In this document: positions 1 to 7,156 of the stretch, piece by piece
Layout: each line of letters starts with the position of its first letter
How positions within the stretch are numbered: the stretch's first letter is position 1
NCBI GenBank assembly: GCA_027004315.1
Contig: JALTHV010000218.1
Location: 1 to 8,602, forward strand
Reading direction: 5' to 3'
Source of the DNA: Deltaproteobacteria bacterium
GTDB taxonomy: Bacteria; Desulfobacterota; Dissulfuribacteria; Dissulfuribacterales; UBA3076
Length of the DNA stretch: 8,602 bases
Program-made: the position numbers and the translations under genes
The notes under the pieces: generated by a model
What the model saw: only the letters and a program-made list of their open reading frames with translations
Told to the model about the DNA's origin: nothing
Databases searched by the model: none

Positions 1-117
1 CGGCGCATGTTCCGGGCCGAATACAACAAACACCTTCTGCGGGGGATTATCCCTGGTTTCGGCCTCGCATTGGATCCAGAGGGTTCCGCCCATGGGCTCA
101 ACCCTGTAACCGTTCAC
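1..117 (-). CDS. Possible 5' end of an unidentified gene, cut by the left window edge
   Basis: The minus strand is open from a GTG at 117-115 to base 1 and gives about 39 residues, including VEPMGGTLWIQCEAE and KVFVVFGPEHAP. The composition looks protein-like and the third codon positions resemble those of the neighbouring genes. An AGGAGG lies only 4 bases before the GTG. An in-frame ATG at 93-91 is an alternative start with no clear ribosome binding site. The frame closes at a TGA (141-139) just inside the palindromic element, so the real 5' end may have been altered by the repeat. The GTG overlaps a solo copy of the repeat terminus. The + strand frame starting at base 1 is also open to a TGA at 166-168, so the strand is uncertain. 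I recognise no family. Confidence 0.3.
   Translation of the reverse strand, partial: MNGYRVEPMGGTLWIQCEAETRDNPPQKVFVVFGPEHAP
106..117. repeat. Solo copy of the repeat terminus GTAACCGTTCAC
   Basis: This 12-mer is identical to the left end of the large palindromic element at 131-142 and to the reverse complement of its right end at 529-540. It lies in direct orientation 25 bp before that left end. It may be the remnant of an adjacent or earlier copy. It also overlaps the proposed start of the minus-strand partial gene. Confidence 0.7.
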
Positions 118-130
118 ACCCCCTCCTGTT

Positions 131-540
131 GTAACCGTTCACGTCCCCGGCCAGCGGTAGCATTTTGAAGGGTTTCAGTGCGGATTAATAGGCAGAGTGC
201 CTTGATCTTGTGCATTGTAACTTCTCAATAAATCCTGGCAACTTCGATGTAACCGATCACAGAGTGCTTCTTTTGGAAACGATTTGCGTTAGCCCTGTAG
301 TTTTCTTGGTTTTTGCAGCATGGGAGACCCCGGCTCCGGAGCGCAGCGGAGGAGAACGGGGAGGGTCCCGTGCTGCAAAAACCTTAGAAAACAAGGGGCG
401 AGAGCATGTTGGAAAAAGAAGTACCTGTGATTGGTTACCAAAATGAGAGCCTCCCTTTATTGAGAAGTTACTGTGCATCAAGCGAAGCTCCTGAAACCCT
501 GAAAAAGGCTACCGCTGGCCGGGGGAATGTGAACGGTTAC
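131..540. repeat. 410-bp nested palindromic repeat element (MITE-like)
   Basis: The two halves are imperfect reverse complements along most of their length. Three concentric pairs are visible. The outer pair is GTAACCGTTCAC at 131-142 with GTGAACGGTTAC at 529-540, and complementarity continues inward to about 178 and 491, including the shared GGCCAGCGGTAGC. The middle pair is GTAACTTCTCAATAAA at 217-232 with its complement at 456-471. The inner pair is GTAACCGATCACA at 249-261 with TGTGATTGGTTAC at 426-438. Near the centre, GGTTTTTGCAGCA (309-321) pairs with 371-383, around a small apical hairpin CTCCG/CGGAG (334-338/347-351). The element encodes nothing convincing: open frames in it are by-products of the palindrome. 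It resembles a non-autonomous mobile element, but no target-site duplication is obvious. A rearranged relative lies at 8460-8602. As RNA it would fold into one long hairpin and could block read-through in both directions. Confidence 0.9.
249..438. repeat. Inner 190-bp module of the palindrome
   Basis: It is bounded by GTAACCGATCACA on the left and TGTGATTGGTTAC on the right, which differ by one base when one is complemented. Its right half (334-438) is about 89 percent identical, by eye, to 8460-8565 read in the opposite orientation. The left half has drifted more (276-308 pairs poorly). That the module recurs elsewhere supports its being a unit in its own right, nested inside the outer repeat. 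Confidence 0.75.
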
Positions 541-614
541 CTTAAGTTGGTAATAGGCAGTGATATATCTTGATTATTGTAGTATTATTCTGACATCTTA
601 TAAATCTGGACAAA

Positions 615-620
615 AGGAGG
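615..620 (+). promoter_or_regulatory. Ribosome binding site AGGAGG of the ModA-like gene
   Basis: A perfect AGGAGG lies 9 bases before the GTG at 630. It fixes the start at this GTG. An in-frame TGA at 591-593 rules out any longer N-terminus, and this matters because it excludes a hidden signal peptide. Confidence 0.85.
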
Positions 621-629
621 GATAAGGCC

Positions 630-1478
630 GTGGACAAAAAGGACCTCCCCATAATTCCATCTGACAGGGCAGATGACCTCCATAATCTGGAGATCGCCGA
701 TTCTCCTAATCTTGTCCTCTTTATGGCAGGGAATCAATTCATGGCAATGGGAGAGATTGTTTCTGCCTTTCAAAGACAATACCCAGATATCAAGAGGATC
801 TTCTATGAGACCCTCCCTCCAGGGCTCGAACTGAAGCAGATCCTGTCTGGCAGTGCTGTATTCAGAGACAGGATATTGGACGTCCATCCAGATGTCTATT
901 CTTCAGTAACAGAGAAGGGGATGAAGACCCTGGAGGAATCCGGGCATATCAACAGGGGTGACTATCATCTGTATCTGCATAATCGCCTGACCCTGATGGT
1001 GCCTGCAGGCAATCCTGCCCGGATAAGTTCTGTCACAGACCTGGGCAGGGATAACGTACGTATCTCTCAGCCAGACCCGGAGAATGAGGACATTGCCTTT
1101 CATATCATGGACATGTACAGACAGGCAGGTGGTGACAGGCTGGTCAGGCGTATAATGGAGGAAGGGCGTGCAGATGGGACGACCCTGTTCACAGTGGTCC
1201 ATCACAGAGAGACCCCTTTACGTATTACAGAAAAGACAGTAGACGTAGGACCTGTCTGGGCAACAGAGGTAATACATGCAAGGTCATCTGGCCTGGAATT
1301 TGACGTGGTCGAGCCTGGTGCAGACCTCGATCAGAGGGACAAGACAAACTACTATATATGCAGGTTGAAAGATGCACCACACCCGGACAATGCAGTCAAA
1401 TTCATCGATTTTATAAGGTCTCCATCTGCCCAGGAGATCTACAAAAAATACGGCTTCCTGCCAATTTCATCGTCTTAG
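630..1478 (+). CDS. ModA-like substrate-binding-fold protein without signal peptide
   Basis: This 282-residue protein looks like a class of periplasmic-binding-fold proteins related to molybdate/tungstate binders. Near the N-terminus (about residues 28-65) lies LVLFMAGNQFMAMGEIVSAFQ, where such proteins have the first beta strand and ligand loop. Around residue 205 is a VDVGPVWATE strand. The tail (251-282) reads HPDNAVKFIDFIRSPSAQEIY followed by YGFLP, which is typical of the closing helix of ModA-type proteins. The N-terminus (MDKKDLPIIPSDRADDL) is polar and has no hydrophobic stretch or lipobox, and an in-frame stop at 591-593 blocks extension, so the protein is predicted to be cytoplasmic. 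No permease or ATPase gene is nearby. It may act as an intracellular anion sensor or carrier rather than as part of a transporter; that is inference. It is 8 bp upstream of the EndoQ gene and probably co-transcribed. The fold is fairly sure, the ligand unknown. Confidence 0.8.
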   Translation: MDKKDLPIIPSDRADDLHNLEIADSPNLVLFMAGNQFMAMGEIVSAFQRQYPDIKRIFYETLPPGLELKQILSGSAVFRDRILDVHPDVYSSVTEKGMKTLEESGHINRGDYHLYLHNRLTLMVPAGNPARISSVTDLGRDNVRISQPDPENEDIAFHIMDMYRQAGGDRLVRRIMEEGRADGTTLFTVVHHRETPLRITEKTVDVGPVWATEVIHARSSGLEFDVVEPGADLDQRDKTNYYICRLKDAPHPDNAVKFIDFIRSPSAQEIYKKYGFLPISSS

Positions 1479-1486
1479 GGGTCAAA

Positions 1487-2797
1487 ATGAGTCATCCTGT
1501 CTTCTCATGGAAACAAGGGGCCTTTCTTGCCGATTTTCATGTCCATTCCCACTATAGCAGGGCCACAAGCCCTGATATGCATCCGGATGTCCTCAACCGT
1601 GTAGCCAGGCAGAAGGGGCTGTCCGTGATCGGTACAGGGGACTTTACACATCCGGGCCATCTCAAGGAATTAAAGGACATCCTGGAACCCGAAGGCACAG
1701 GGCTCTATGTGTGCAGAGACGACCCTGAAGGGACTAAATTCATCCTTAGCTCTGAGATATCCAATATCTTTACCCAGGGCGGGAAAAACCGCAGGATACA
1801 CACGGTCTTTTTGGCACCAGACTTAGAGGTGGTAGAGGAGATCCAGAGACGCCTGGCCGCAATAGGAAACATCACTTCAGACGGCCGCCCAATCTTTGGG
1901 TTTCCGGTAAAAGAACTCGTCCGGATAATAATGGACGTATCTCCTGACTGCTTTGTGATACCTGCACATATCTGGACCCCGTGGTTTTCCCTCTTTGGTG
2001 CAAAATCTGGCTTTGATTCCCTGGAGGAGTGTTTTGAGGAGCAGTCAGAACACATCTTTGCCCTGGAGACAGGCCTGTCTTCAGATCCACAGATGAACTG
2101 GCGGCTGTCCGCTCTGGACAAGTACACCCTGGTCTCAAACTCTGATGCCCATTCGCCCTCCAAGCTGGGGAGAGAGGCAAACTGCCTTTCCTGCAGACCC
2201 ACCTATGAGGCAATTGTCTCTGCCATCAAGGACCCGGCTAAGGGCTTTGAGGGGACCATTGAGTTCTTTCCGCAAGAGGGTAAATACTACTGTGATGGCC
2301 ACAGGGCCTGTGGTGTCTGCATGCATCCCAGGGAGACCATTGAGCATGGAGGTAAGTGTCCGGTCTGTGGCCGTGGTCTCACAGTAGGAGTTCTGCACCG
2401 GATAGAGGAACTTGCCGACAGGCCTGAAGGCTTTGTCCCAAAGACAGCAAGGCCATGTGTGCATCTTGTACCTCTTGAGGAGATCATCGCAGAGGCCTTT
2501 GGTGTACGCAGCATTACAGGCAGGGTCAAGAAGGAATACCTGAGGCTGATACAGATAGGAGGCCCTGAGATGGGCATACTCCTCTGGAAGAGTGAGGAGG
2601 AACTCCGGCACTTTGTCCCGGACAGGATCCTGGAAGGGATAAGGCGAATGAGGAAAGGTAAAGTACATATAAGTCCAGGCCATGATGGAGTCTATGGAAA
2701 GATCAGCCTCTTTTCCAAAGACGAAAGGGAGGGATTGCACAGCTTAAGGCCCAAGTCACCTGCGAAAGGAGATGCGGTGCAAATGGACTTATTCTAG
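1487..2797 (+). CDS. Endonuclease Q (EndoQ) family, PHP-domain DNA repair nuclease
   Basis: The protein has 436 residues. EndoQ enzymes, first described in Pyrococcus, cut DNA on the 5' side of uracil, hypoxanthine, xanthine and abasic sites. An N-terminal PHP domain is complete in its metal motifs: H18-x-H20 followed by HYS, GTGD52, SSE90, IPAH161 followed by TPWFSLFG, and SNSD220-A-H222. The TPW..LFG, LETGLSSD and SNSDAHSP..LGRE stretches are close to what I recall of archaeal EndoQ. A zinc site follows at C275/C278 and C291/C294 (with C269 nearby), then GLTVGVLHRIEELADR and a helical C-terminal domain. The last five residues, QMDLF (432-436), match the bacterial beta-clamp-binding consensus. 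I chose the ATG at 1487 because it directly precedes the PHP domain and lies 8 bp after the upstream stop. A start further upstream at 1358 would overlap the previous gene and add unrelated residues. Confidence 0.92.
   Translation: MSHPVFSWKQGAFLADFHVHSHYSRATSPDMHPDVLNRVARQKGLSVIGTGDFTHPGHLKELKDILEPEGTGLYVCRDDPEGTKFILSSEISNIFTQGGKNRRIHTVFLAPDLEVVEEIQRRLAAIGNITSDGRPIFGFPVKELVRIIMDVSPDCFVIPAHIWTPWFSLFGAKSGFDSLEECFEEQSEHIFALETGLSSDPQMNWRLSALDKYTLVSNSDAHSPSKLGREANCLSCRPTYEAIVSAIKDPAKGFEGTIEFFPQEGKYYCDGHRACGVCMHPRETIEHGGKCPVCGRGLTVGVLHRIEELADRPEGFVPKTARPCVHLVPLEEIIAEAFGVRSITGRVKKEYLRLIQIGGPEMGILLWKSEEELRHFVPDRILEGIRRMRKGKVHISPGHDGVYGKISLFSKDEREGLHSLRPKSPAKGDAVQMDLF
2780..2794 (+). other. Predicted sliding-clamp-binding pentapeptide QMDLF
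   Basis: The codons just before the stop encode QMDLF, which fits the Q-x-x-L-F type of beta-clamp motif found at the ends of bacterial polymerases and repair proteins. A free C-terminal tail is a common site for such motifs. Binding is inferred from the motif alone. Confidence 0.6.
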
Positions 2798-2824
2798 CTA
2801 ATGAGGAGGTCTACGGAAGCCGAA

Positions 2825-2836
2825 TTGAGAAGTTAC
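2825..2836. repeat. 12-base fragment shared with the palindromic element
   Basis: TTGAGAAGTTAC here is identical to 460-471 and is the reverse complement of 217-228, the ends of the middle module of the left palindrome. Similarity does not extend far in either direction. It may be a remnant of the repeat family or a shared protein-binding site. Confidence 0.45.
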
Positions 2837-2861
2837 CAAATTTATGCTACAACTATATAGT
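2833..2861 (+). promoter_or_regulatory. Candidate sigma70-type promoter for the dikinase-like/GAPDH pair
   Basis: TTACCA (2833-2838, four of six consensus bases) and TATAGT (2856-2861, five of six) are 17 bases apart. A transcript starting near 2868 would have a leader of about 100 bases with two weak hairpins (2874-2898 and 2866-2937). The -35 box overlaps the repeat fragment at 2825-2836. Confidence 0.4.
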
Positions 2862-2956
2862 CTAGGGCATCCTTAGGGAGAAGGGCAATCTGTCCCTACA
2901 TTATTTGAAAACAGAGACAACTCGGCCAAGGGATGCCTAATATTGTCTATATTCTC

Positions 2957-2963
2957 AGGAGAG
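2957..2963 (+). promoter_or_regulatory. Ribosome binding site AGGAGAG that decides the start of the dikinase-like gene
   Basis: It lies 8 bases before the ATG at 2972. The in-frame ATG at 2933 would make the protein 13 residues longer, but its nearest purine run (AAGGG) abuts the ATG and is too close to work. The later start is preferred. Confidence 0.65.
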
Positions 2964-2971
2964 AAGAAGAC

Positions 2972-5900
2972 ATGCCATCCAAGGCCCTTGAAGCTAATAT
3001 TGCCTCTAGCCGCATTGATGTGACTATTGATCAGAGATATAAAGTCCTACAGGAGGTCATGCAGAGTTACTATGGCGTCAGAGAAAAATTGCATGCCTTT
3101 CTGGAGGAAATTTGCCATCCTTACAAAAACTGGGGATTTATTGTAAGAGAGGCGAAGACCTATGCGCTTAATTATATCCCCGAGCTTCGGATCCATCCCA
3201 AAGGACCTGAGGCAGTCAAGCTCTATCTAGATATCTTTTTCCAGGCCATTGATTCCTCCAGAGATGAGAAAATCAGGATCAATGCGGCCGACAATCTTCT
3301 TCTTTTTATTCAACGGCTTATTGAAGGTCTCAATACTGAACTCTACAGATTTCTGCCTGTCCTGGACTATGGATTTGACCGAATCAGGGGTTATCCGAAA
3401 GAGACATTTTTTCTATTTGTCAAGAGCTGTTATCAGTTGAGCAGGCTGGGGAAGATCTATTCCCAGACAGTCCCTCCGGCTTCCAGGTCCACTGCAATCA
3501 ACCGTCTCTTGATTAAGTACTACCGATATACCTATGAGTATTGGCTGGGACAGGGTGACCCTATGATCTGGTTCGAAAGAGATTCCGGGAGGCCATTTGA
3601 AAAAGAGGTATTAGACGATATCTTTAAGCCGATCTCCAGCAGGCAGTTAAAGGCCTATCAGGAGAGGCTGGAGGGCATAGTCCGGGCATCAGACAAGGAG
3701 CCAGGGGCCACCCTGAATCGTCTCCTAGAACTCCAGGGATATGGCCAGATCGTCTCTGCTTACAGTGAAATTCCCCAGAGACTCCTCGCTGTAGAACGTA
3801 ATAAAGGGCGGGGGAATCAGGAGAAATTGATATTTCTCCTCCATATGATGAATATCGCAGGCCTTTCATCTATTCACGAAGAGGCCTTGAGAGAGATCAA
3901 CCGGACCCTTGCCTGGCTCATTTACCATGAAGATCCCCCGGTGATCAGGCAGGCCCTGGGAAAGACCTTTGCAATCCTTAAAATAAGCGCATATAGATTT
4001 CCAGAGACGGCATTGAACTGTGTCCTGAATCTAGGACAGGGAGTCTATAAAACCAATGACAGCGATCTTGTCGATTTTTTTATCGACTCAGTCGTCTCTT
4101 TAGGGTTCCAGGCGCCCGGGATAAAAGGGGTAGGTGACGACTGGCAGATCAGGTCAAATTCCGCCCATATCCAGAATATCCGTACCTGGATGCGGCTTAT
4201 AGAACTGAATCCCAAATGGTCCAAGAAGTTGCTGTCCTCCCTGATTATTTACCTTTCACTGAGCGGTGTCTTGATAAAAGATACAGATCTATTCCCCCGG
4301 GATATAACCCAATTGTTAAATAGTGACATTGGCCCGGTCTATAACCTGGTCAAACAATTAGCCCGCCTCTTTCCCACCTATTTTAATGATATTGGGGCAG
4401 AGGGGAGGCTTAGGGATATCTCTACCAGGATCGATGAGATATGCCTGTGTAAGGACCCCCTTATCCACTTTCTGAGGAAACAGAGTCATGTTGAGAGCAG
4501 TAATCAGATTGTCAAATCTATGGAAGCCACCCTGAATTTCTGGAAGACCAAGGCCAGGGAGGAGATAAGGCCTTTTGTGCCTCCGGATATCTACCAGGAG
4601 ATCGAGACAAAGGGACCCTATATCGATGGTGTCCACCAGGTCATTAACTACCTCTTCGATACCGAAGGGCTCAAAGATGTAACTGGTCTCTTGAATATCG
4701 ATCCCGATCGTCTAACCAGACTGGCAGGTCATATTCCAGGTGCATCAGAGCCTGATTTGGAGAGGGTGGAACTGGCAATCAATTTCTATAAGCTCCTCTA
4801 TCAGAAGTACCATACGGGCTTTACTGAGATCCATAGTTACCTGCAACAGCTTCAGTCCAGTGGACTGCCTGACCTGAAAAAGTTGAACAAGGCCCTCAAA
4901 AAGAGGGATATCGGCCAGAGACTAAAAAAGCTCCTGGGTTATCTGGGGAAACTCAAGGAAGTTATCCTCTCTCACAAGGACTATGAAATCAAGGAGGACA
5001 TCTATAGAAAACGGCATTTTACCGTAAATATCCCTTCTATGTATGGCAGCTACCACGAAATGAAATTTGATGCACTGGGGCTGACCTTTCGTCTGGAGTC
5101 CCTGGTAAATGTCCTTTTCGAAGAGATCGTGGAGACCATTGATCTCAAGCTGATCACAAGGGCCACCTTTTCACAGATCTATACATACCTCCTCCTGTTC
5201 CGTCAGGCCCTGGAGCTGGATGGCATTTTATCTCTGGAGATGGGGCAACAATTGGATATGCTGGCCCATTCCCTCAAGATCATGGGATTTTCTTCCACCC
5301 AGTACCTGGATATCTTCCGCAGTCTTTCCCAGACTGTGAGAAACATCACGAATGAATATTTCAACAATATACATCAGGAGAACCTGTCCAGGATCTTAGA
5401 CCAGATGCCGACCGAACGTTTAAGGTCCAAATACCTCCCGTTTAAAAAGGGCAATGGCTGGGGAAAATTGATTCACCGTGTGACAGAGATCTTTCTGCGT
5501 GACAGGATCGCTACTTCTTTAGGCCTCCAGCAGCTTGATATCTTCTTGAGCCATATTTTAAGTACCCTTTACCACCAGTCGGATGAACTTCCCAAAGAAG
5601 ATCTGCGCCTATTGCTAAGCTATAATCCACAGAAGGCGATGACACTCATCAGCCCGGTAAAGAAAGGCCTTTCAGACATCATCCATCTCGGAAACAAGGG
5701 GTTCAATCTGACCAGAATAAAGGACTATGGCCTCCCTGTGCCGCCTGGTTTCATCGTTACTACTGAGGCCTTTAGGTGTCGTGAGATTGTAGATCACTAT
5801 GCGCCTGCAAGAAAAAATTTCGAGAAACAGATCAGGCGCAAGGTGACCAAGCTTGAAAAGCTGACCGGGAAGACCCTGGGTGATCTCAATAACCCCCTGC

Positions 5901-7153
5901 TCTTGGCAGTGAGAAGTGGCTCTGCCATTTCCCAGCCAGGGATGATGGACTCGTTACTTGATGTGGGAATCAATGAGGATATCGTCCAGGGTATAGCTGC
6001 ACAGACAGGGAATGAGTGGTTTGCCTGGGATACCTATAGGCGGTTTCTCCAGTCCTATGGTATGGCCTTTGGACTCAAGAGAGATGATTTCGACGATATC
6101 ATCGCCTATTTTAAGAGACATTTAGGCAAGTCTTACAAAAAGGACTTTACTGGACCAGAGATGAAGAAAGTCGCCTTGACCTACAAGTCTCTGATCCGTG
6201 ACAATGGGATAGAAATCGAGGAATCTCCATTTGAGCAGATTTTTCTCACTATTAGGAAGGTCTTTGAGTCCTGGAATGCGCCCAAGGCAGAGACATACCG
6301 CAAGATCATGGGCATATCTGATGACTGGGGGACGGCCGTAACGGTCCAGGCCATGGTCTTTGGCAATGTCTCTCAAAAGTCTGGTGCAGGGGTATTTTTT
6401 ACCCATAACCCCAGGTGGTCCGGAGATGGACTGATGCTGTGGGGAGATTTCACCCTGGGAAACCAGGGCGAGGACGTGGTCGCAGGCCTGGTCAGGACCC
6501 TTCCCATATCGAGAAAACAGGCAGAGATAGAAAACAGGGGCGATACGACCCTTGAGGTCCTGTTCCCAGAAATCTATCATAGCATTAGAGGATGGGCAAA
6601 AGAGCTTGTCTATACAAGAAAATGGAGCCCCCAGGAGATGGAATTTACATTTGAAGGCCCTAATGCAAAAGACCTTTATTGTCTCCAGACCAGGGATATG
6701 GTCATGAGAGAGAGAGAAAAGGTCTATTCCTTCGATCCTGTACAGAAGATACATAGCAATCTCCTTGGACATGGGATAGGGGTAAGTGGAGGGGCTATGA
6801 GCGGCAGGGTCGTCTTTAGTCTGGAAGAGATCCAACACTGGCGAAAGGCAGAACCAGAGACTTCTCTGGTCCTTGTGAGAAACGATACCGTCCCAGATGA
6901 CATCAGAGAGGTCTATGAGGCAGATGGTCTCCTCACGGCCCGTGGAGGTTCTACCTCGCATGCTGCAATTGTGGCCCATAGGCTGGGTAAGACCTGTGTT
7001 GTGGGATGTGCAGACCTTGTCTGCAGGGAGGTAGAAAGGACCTGCTCATTGGATCAAAAGCTCCTGAGATCAGGGGACTGGATCAGCATAGATGGCACTG
7101 AGGGTTCTATCTACTTAGGTCAAATGAAAATCAAAGAAATAGAGAGGTATTAA
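2972..7153 (+). CDS. Barrel-less pyruvate phosphate dikinase-like protein with a large unknown N-terminal region
   Basis: The protein has 1393 residues. Residues ~890-1260 are a PPDK-type ATP-grasp domain: GNKGFNL (K909), AVRSGSAISQPGMMDS (R981), WDTYRRFLQSYG, SWNAPKAETYR, GTAVTVQAMVFGN, QGEDVVAG (E1167) and LQTR (Q1239, R1241). Residues ~1265-1385 are the phosphohistidine swivel domain, with LTARGGSTSHAA and catalytic His1330. The protein ends there, so the PEP/pyruvate barrel of true PPDK or PEP synthase is absent. The ATP half should load a phosphoryl group onto His1330; the acceptor is unknown. Residues 1-880 look mainly helical with no signal peptide or membrane span. They include a striking IPSMYGSYHEMKFDALGL stretch at 687-704, which I cannot assign. 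The next gene starts 3 bp downstream in another family, so the missing barrel is not a simple frameshift. Glucan water dikinase and rifampin phosphotransferase are precedents for the same chemistry with other acceptors. Confidence 0.88.
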   Translation: MPSKALEANIASSRIDVTIDQRYKVLQEVMQSYYGVREKLHAFLEEICHPYKNWGFIVREAKTYALNYIPELRIHPKGPEAVKLYLDIFFQAIDSSRDEKIRINAADNLLLFIQRLIEGLNTELYRFLPVLDYGFDRIRGYPKETFFLFVKSCYQLSRLGKIYSQTVPPASRSTAINRLLIKYYRYTYEYWLGQGDPMIWFERDSGRPFEKEVLDDIFKPISSRQLKAYQERLEGIVRASDKEPGATLNRLLELQGYGQIVSAYSEIPQRLLAVERNKGRGNQEKLIFLLHMMNIAGLSSIHEEALREINRTLAWLIYHEDPPVIRQALGKTFAILKISAYRFPETALNCVLNLGQGVYKTNDSDLVDFFIDSVVSLGFQAPGIKGVGDDWQIRSNSAHIQNIRTWMRLIELNPKWSKKLLSSLIIYLSLSGVLIKDTDLFPRDITQLLNSDIGPVYNLVKQLARLFPTYFNDIGAEGRLRDISTRIDEICLCKDPLIHFLRKQSHVESSNQIVKSMEATLNFWKTKAREEIRPFVPPDIYQEIETKGPYIDGVHQVINYLFDTEGLKDVTGLLNIDPDRLTRLAGHIPGASEPDLERVELAINFYKLLYQKYHTGFTEIHSYLQQLQSSGLPDLKKLNKALKKRDIGQRLKKLLGYLGKLKEVILSHKDYEIKEDIYRKRHFTVNIPSMYGSYHEMKFDALGLTFRLESLVNVLFEEIVETIDLKLITRATFSQIYTYLLLFRQALELDGILSLEMGQQLDMLAHSLKIMGFSSTQYLDIFRSLSQTVRNITNEYFNNIHQENLSRILDQMPTERLRSKYLPFKKGNGWGKLIHRVTEIFLRDRIATSLGLQQLDIFLSHILSTLYHQSDELPKEDLRLLLSYNPQKAMTLISPVKKGLSDIIHLGNKGFNLTRIKDYGLPVPPGFIVTTEAFRCREIVDHYAPARKNFEKQIRRKVTKLEKLTGKTLGDLNNPLLLAVRSGSAISQPGMMDSLLDVGINEDIVQGIAAQTGNEWFAWDTYRRFLQSYGMAFGLKRDDFDDIIAYFKRHLGKSYKKDFTGPEMKKVALTYKSLIRDNGIEIEESPFEQIFLTIRKVFESWNAPKAETYRKIMGISDDWGTAVTVQAMVFGNVSQKSGAGVFFTHNPRWSGDGLMLWGDFTLGNQGEDVVAGLVRTLPISRKQAEIENRGDTTLEVLFPEIYHSIRGWAKELVYTRKWSPQEMEFTFEGPNAKDLYCLQTRDMVMREREKVYSFDPVQKIHSNLLGHGIGVSGGAMSGRVVFSLEEIQHWRKAEPETSLVLVRNDTVPDDIREVYEADGLLTARGGSTSHAAIVAHRLGKTCVVGCADLVCREVERTCSLDQKLLRSGDWISIDGTEGSIYLGQMKIKEIERY

Positions 7154-7156
7154 AAA

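Noticed and set aside
210..481. Open frames of 74-78 codons on both strands in the left flank
   Set aside because: They lie wholly inside the palindrome, which gives near-mirror translations on the two strands. Their composition is odd and neither has a ribosome site.
131..540. CRISPR array or tandem repeat
   Set aside because: The repeats are inverted and concentric, with no regular direct repeats and no unique spacers.
577..604. Promoter for the first gene pair (TTGTAG at 577-582, TATAAA at 599-604)
   Set aside because: The -35 match is poor and the implied transcript would begin within a few bases of the ribosome site. The spacer is AT-rich enough to give such matches by chance.
1358..1486. 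A 43-residue N-terminal extension of EndoQ
   Set aside because: It would overlap the end of the ModA-like gene in another frame. The PHP domain starts just after the ATG at 1487, and the extension reads as a shadow of the upstream gene.
2135..2740. A 201-codon minus-strand frame opposite EndoQ
   Set aside because: It is a shadow of the EndoQ zinc-site and C-terminal coding region, and its composition is not protein-like.
2933..2971. Earlier ATG start for the dikinase-like protein
   Set aside because: No properly spaced ribosome site precedes it, while a good one precedes the in-frame ATG at 2972.
6122..6979. A 285-codon minus-strand frame opposite the dikinase domain
   Set aside because: The + strand encodes unmistakable PPDK motifs over the same bases, and the minus-strand product has no recognisable features.
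2972..7153. Ordinary PEP synthase or pyruvate phosphate dikinase
   Set aside because: No PEP/pyruvate barrel follows the swivel domain, and the N-terminal 880 residues belong to neither enzyme.
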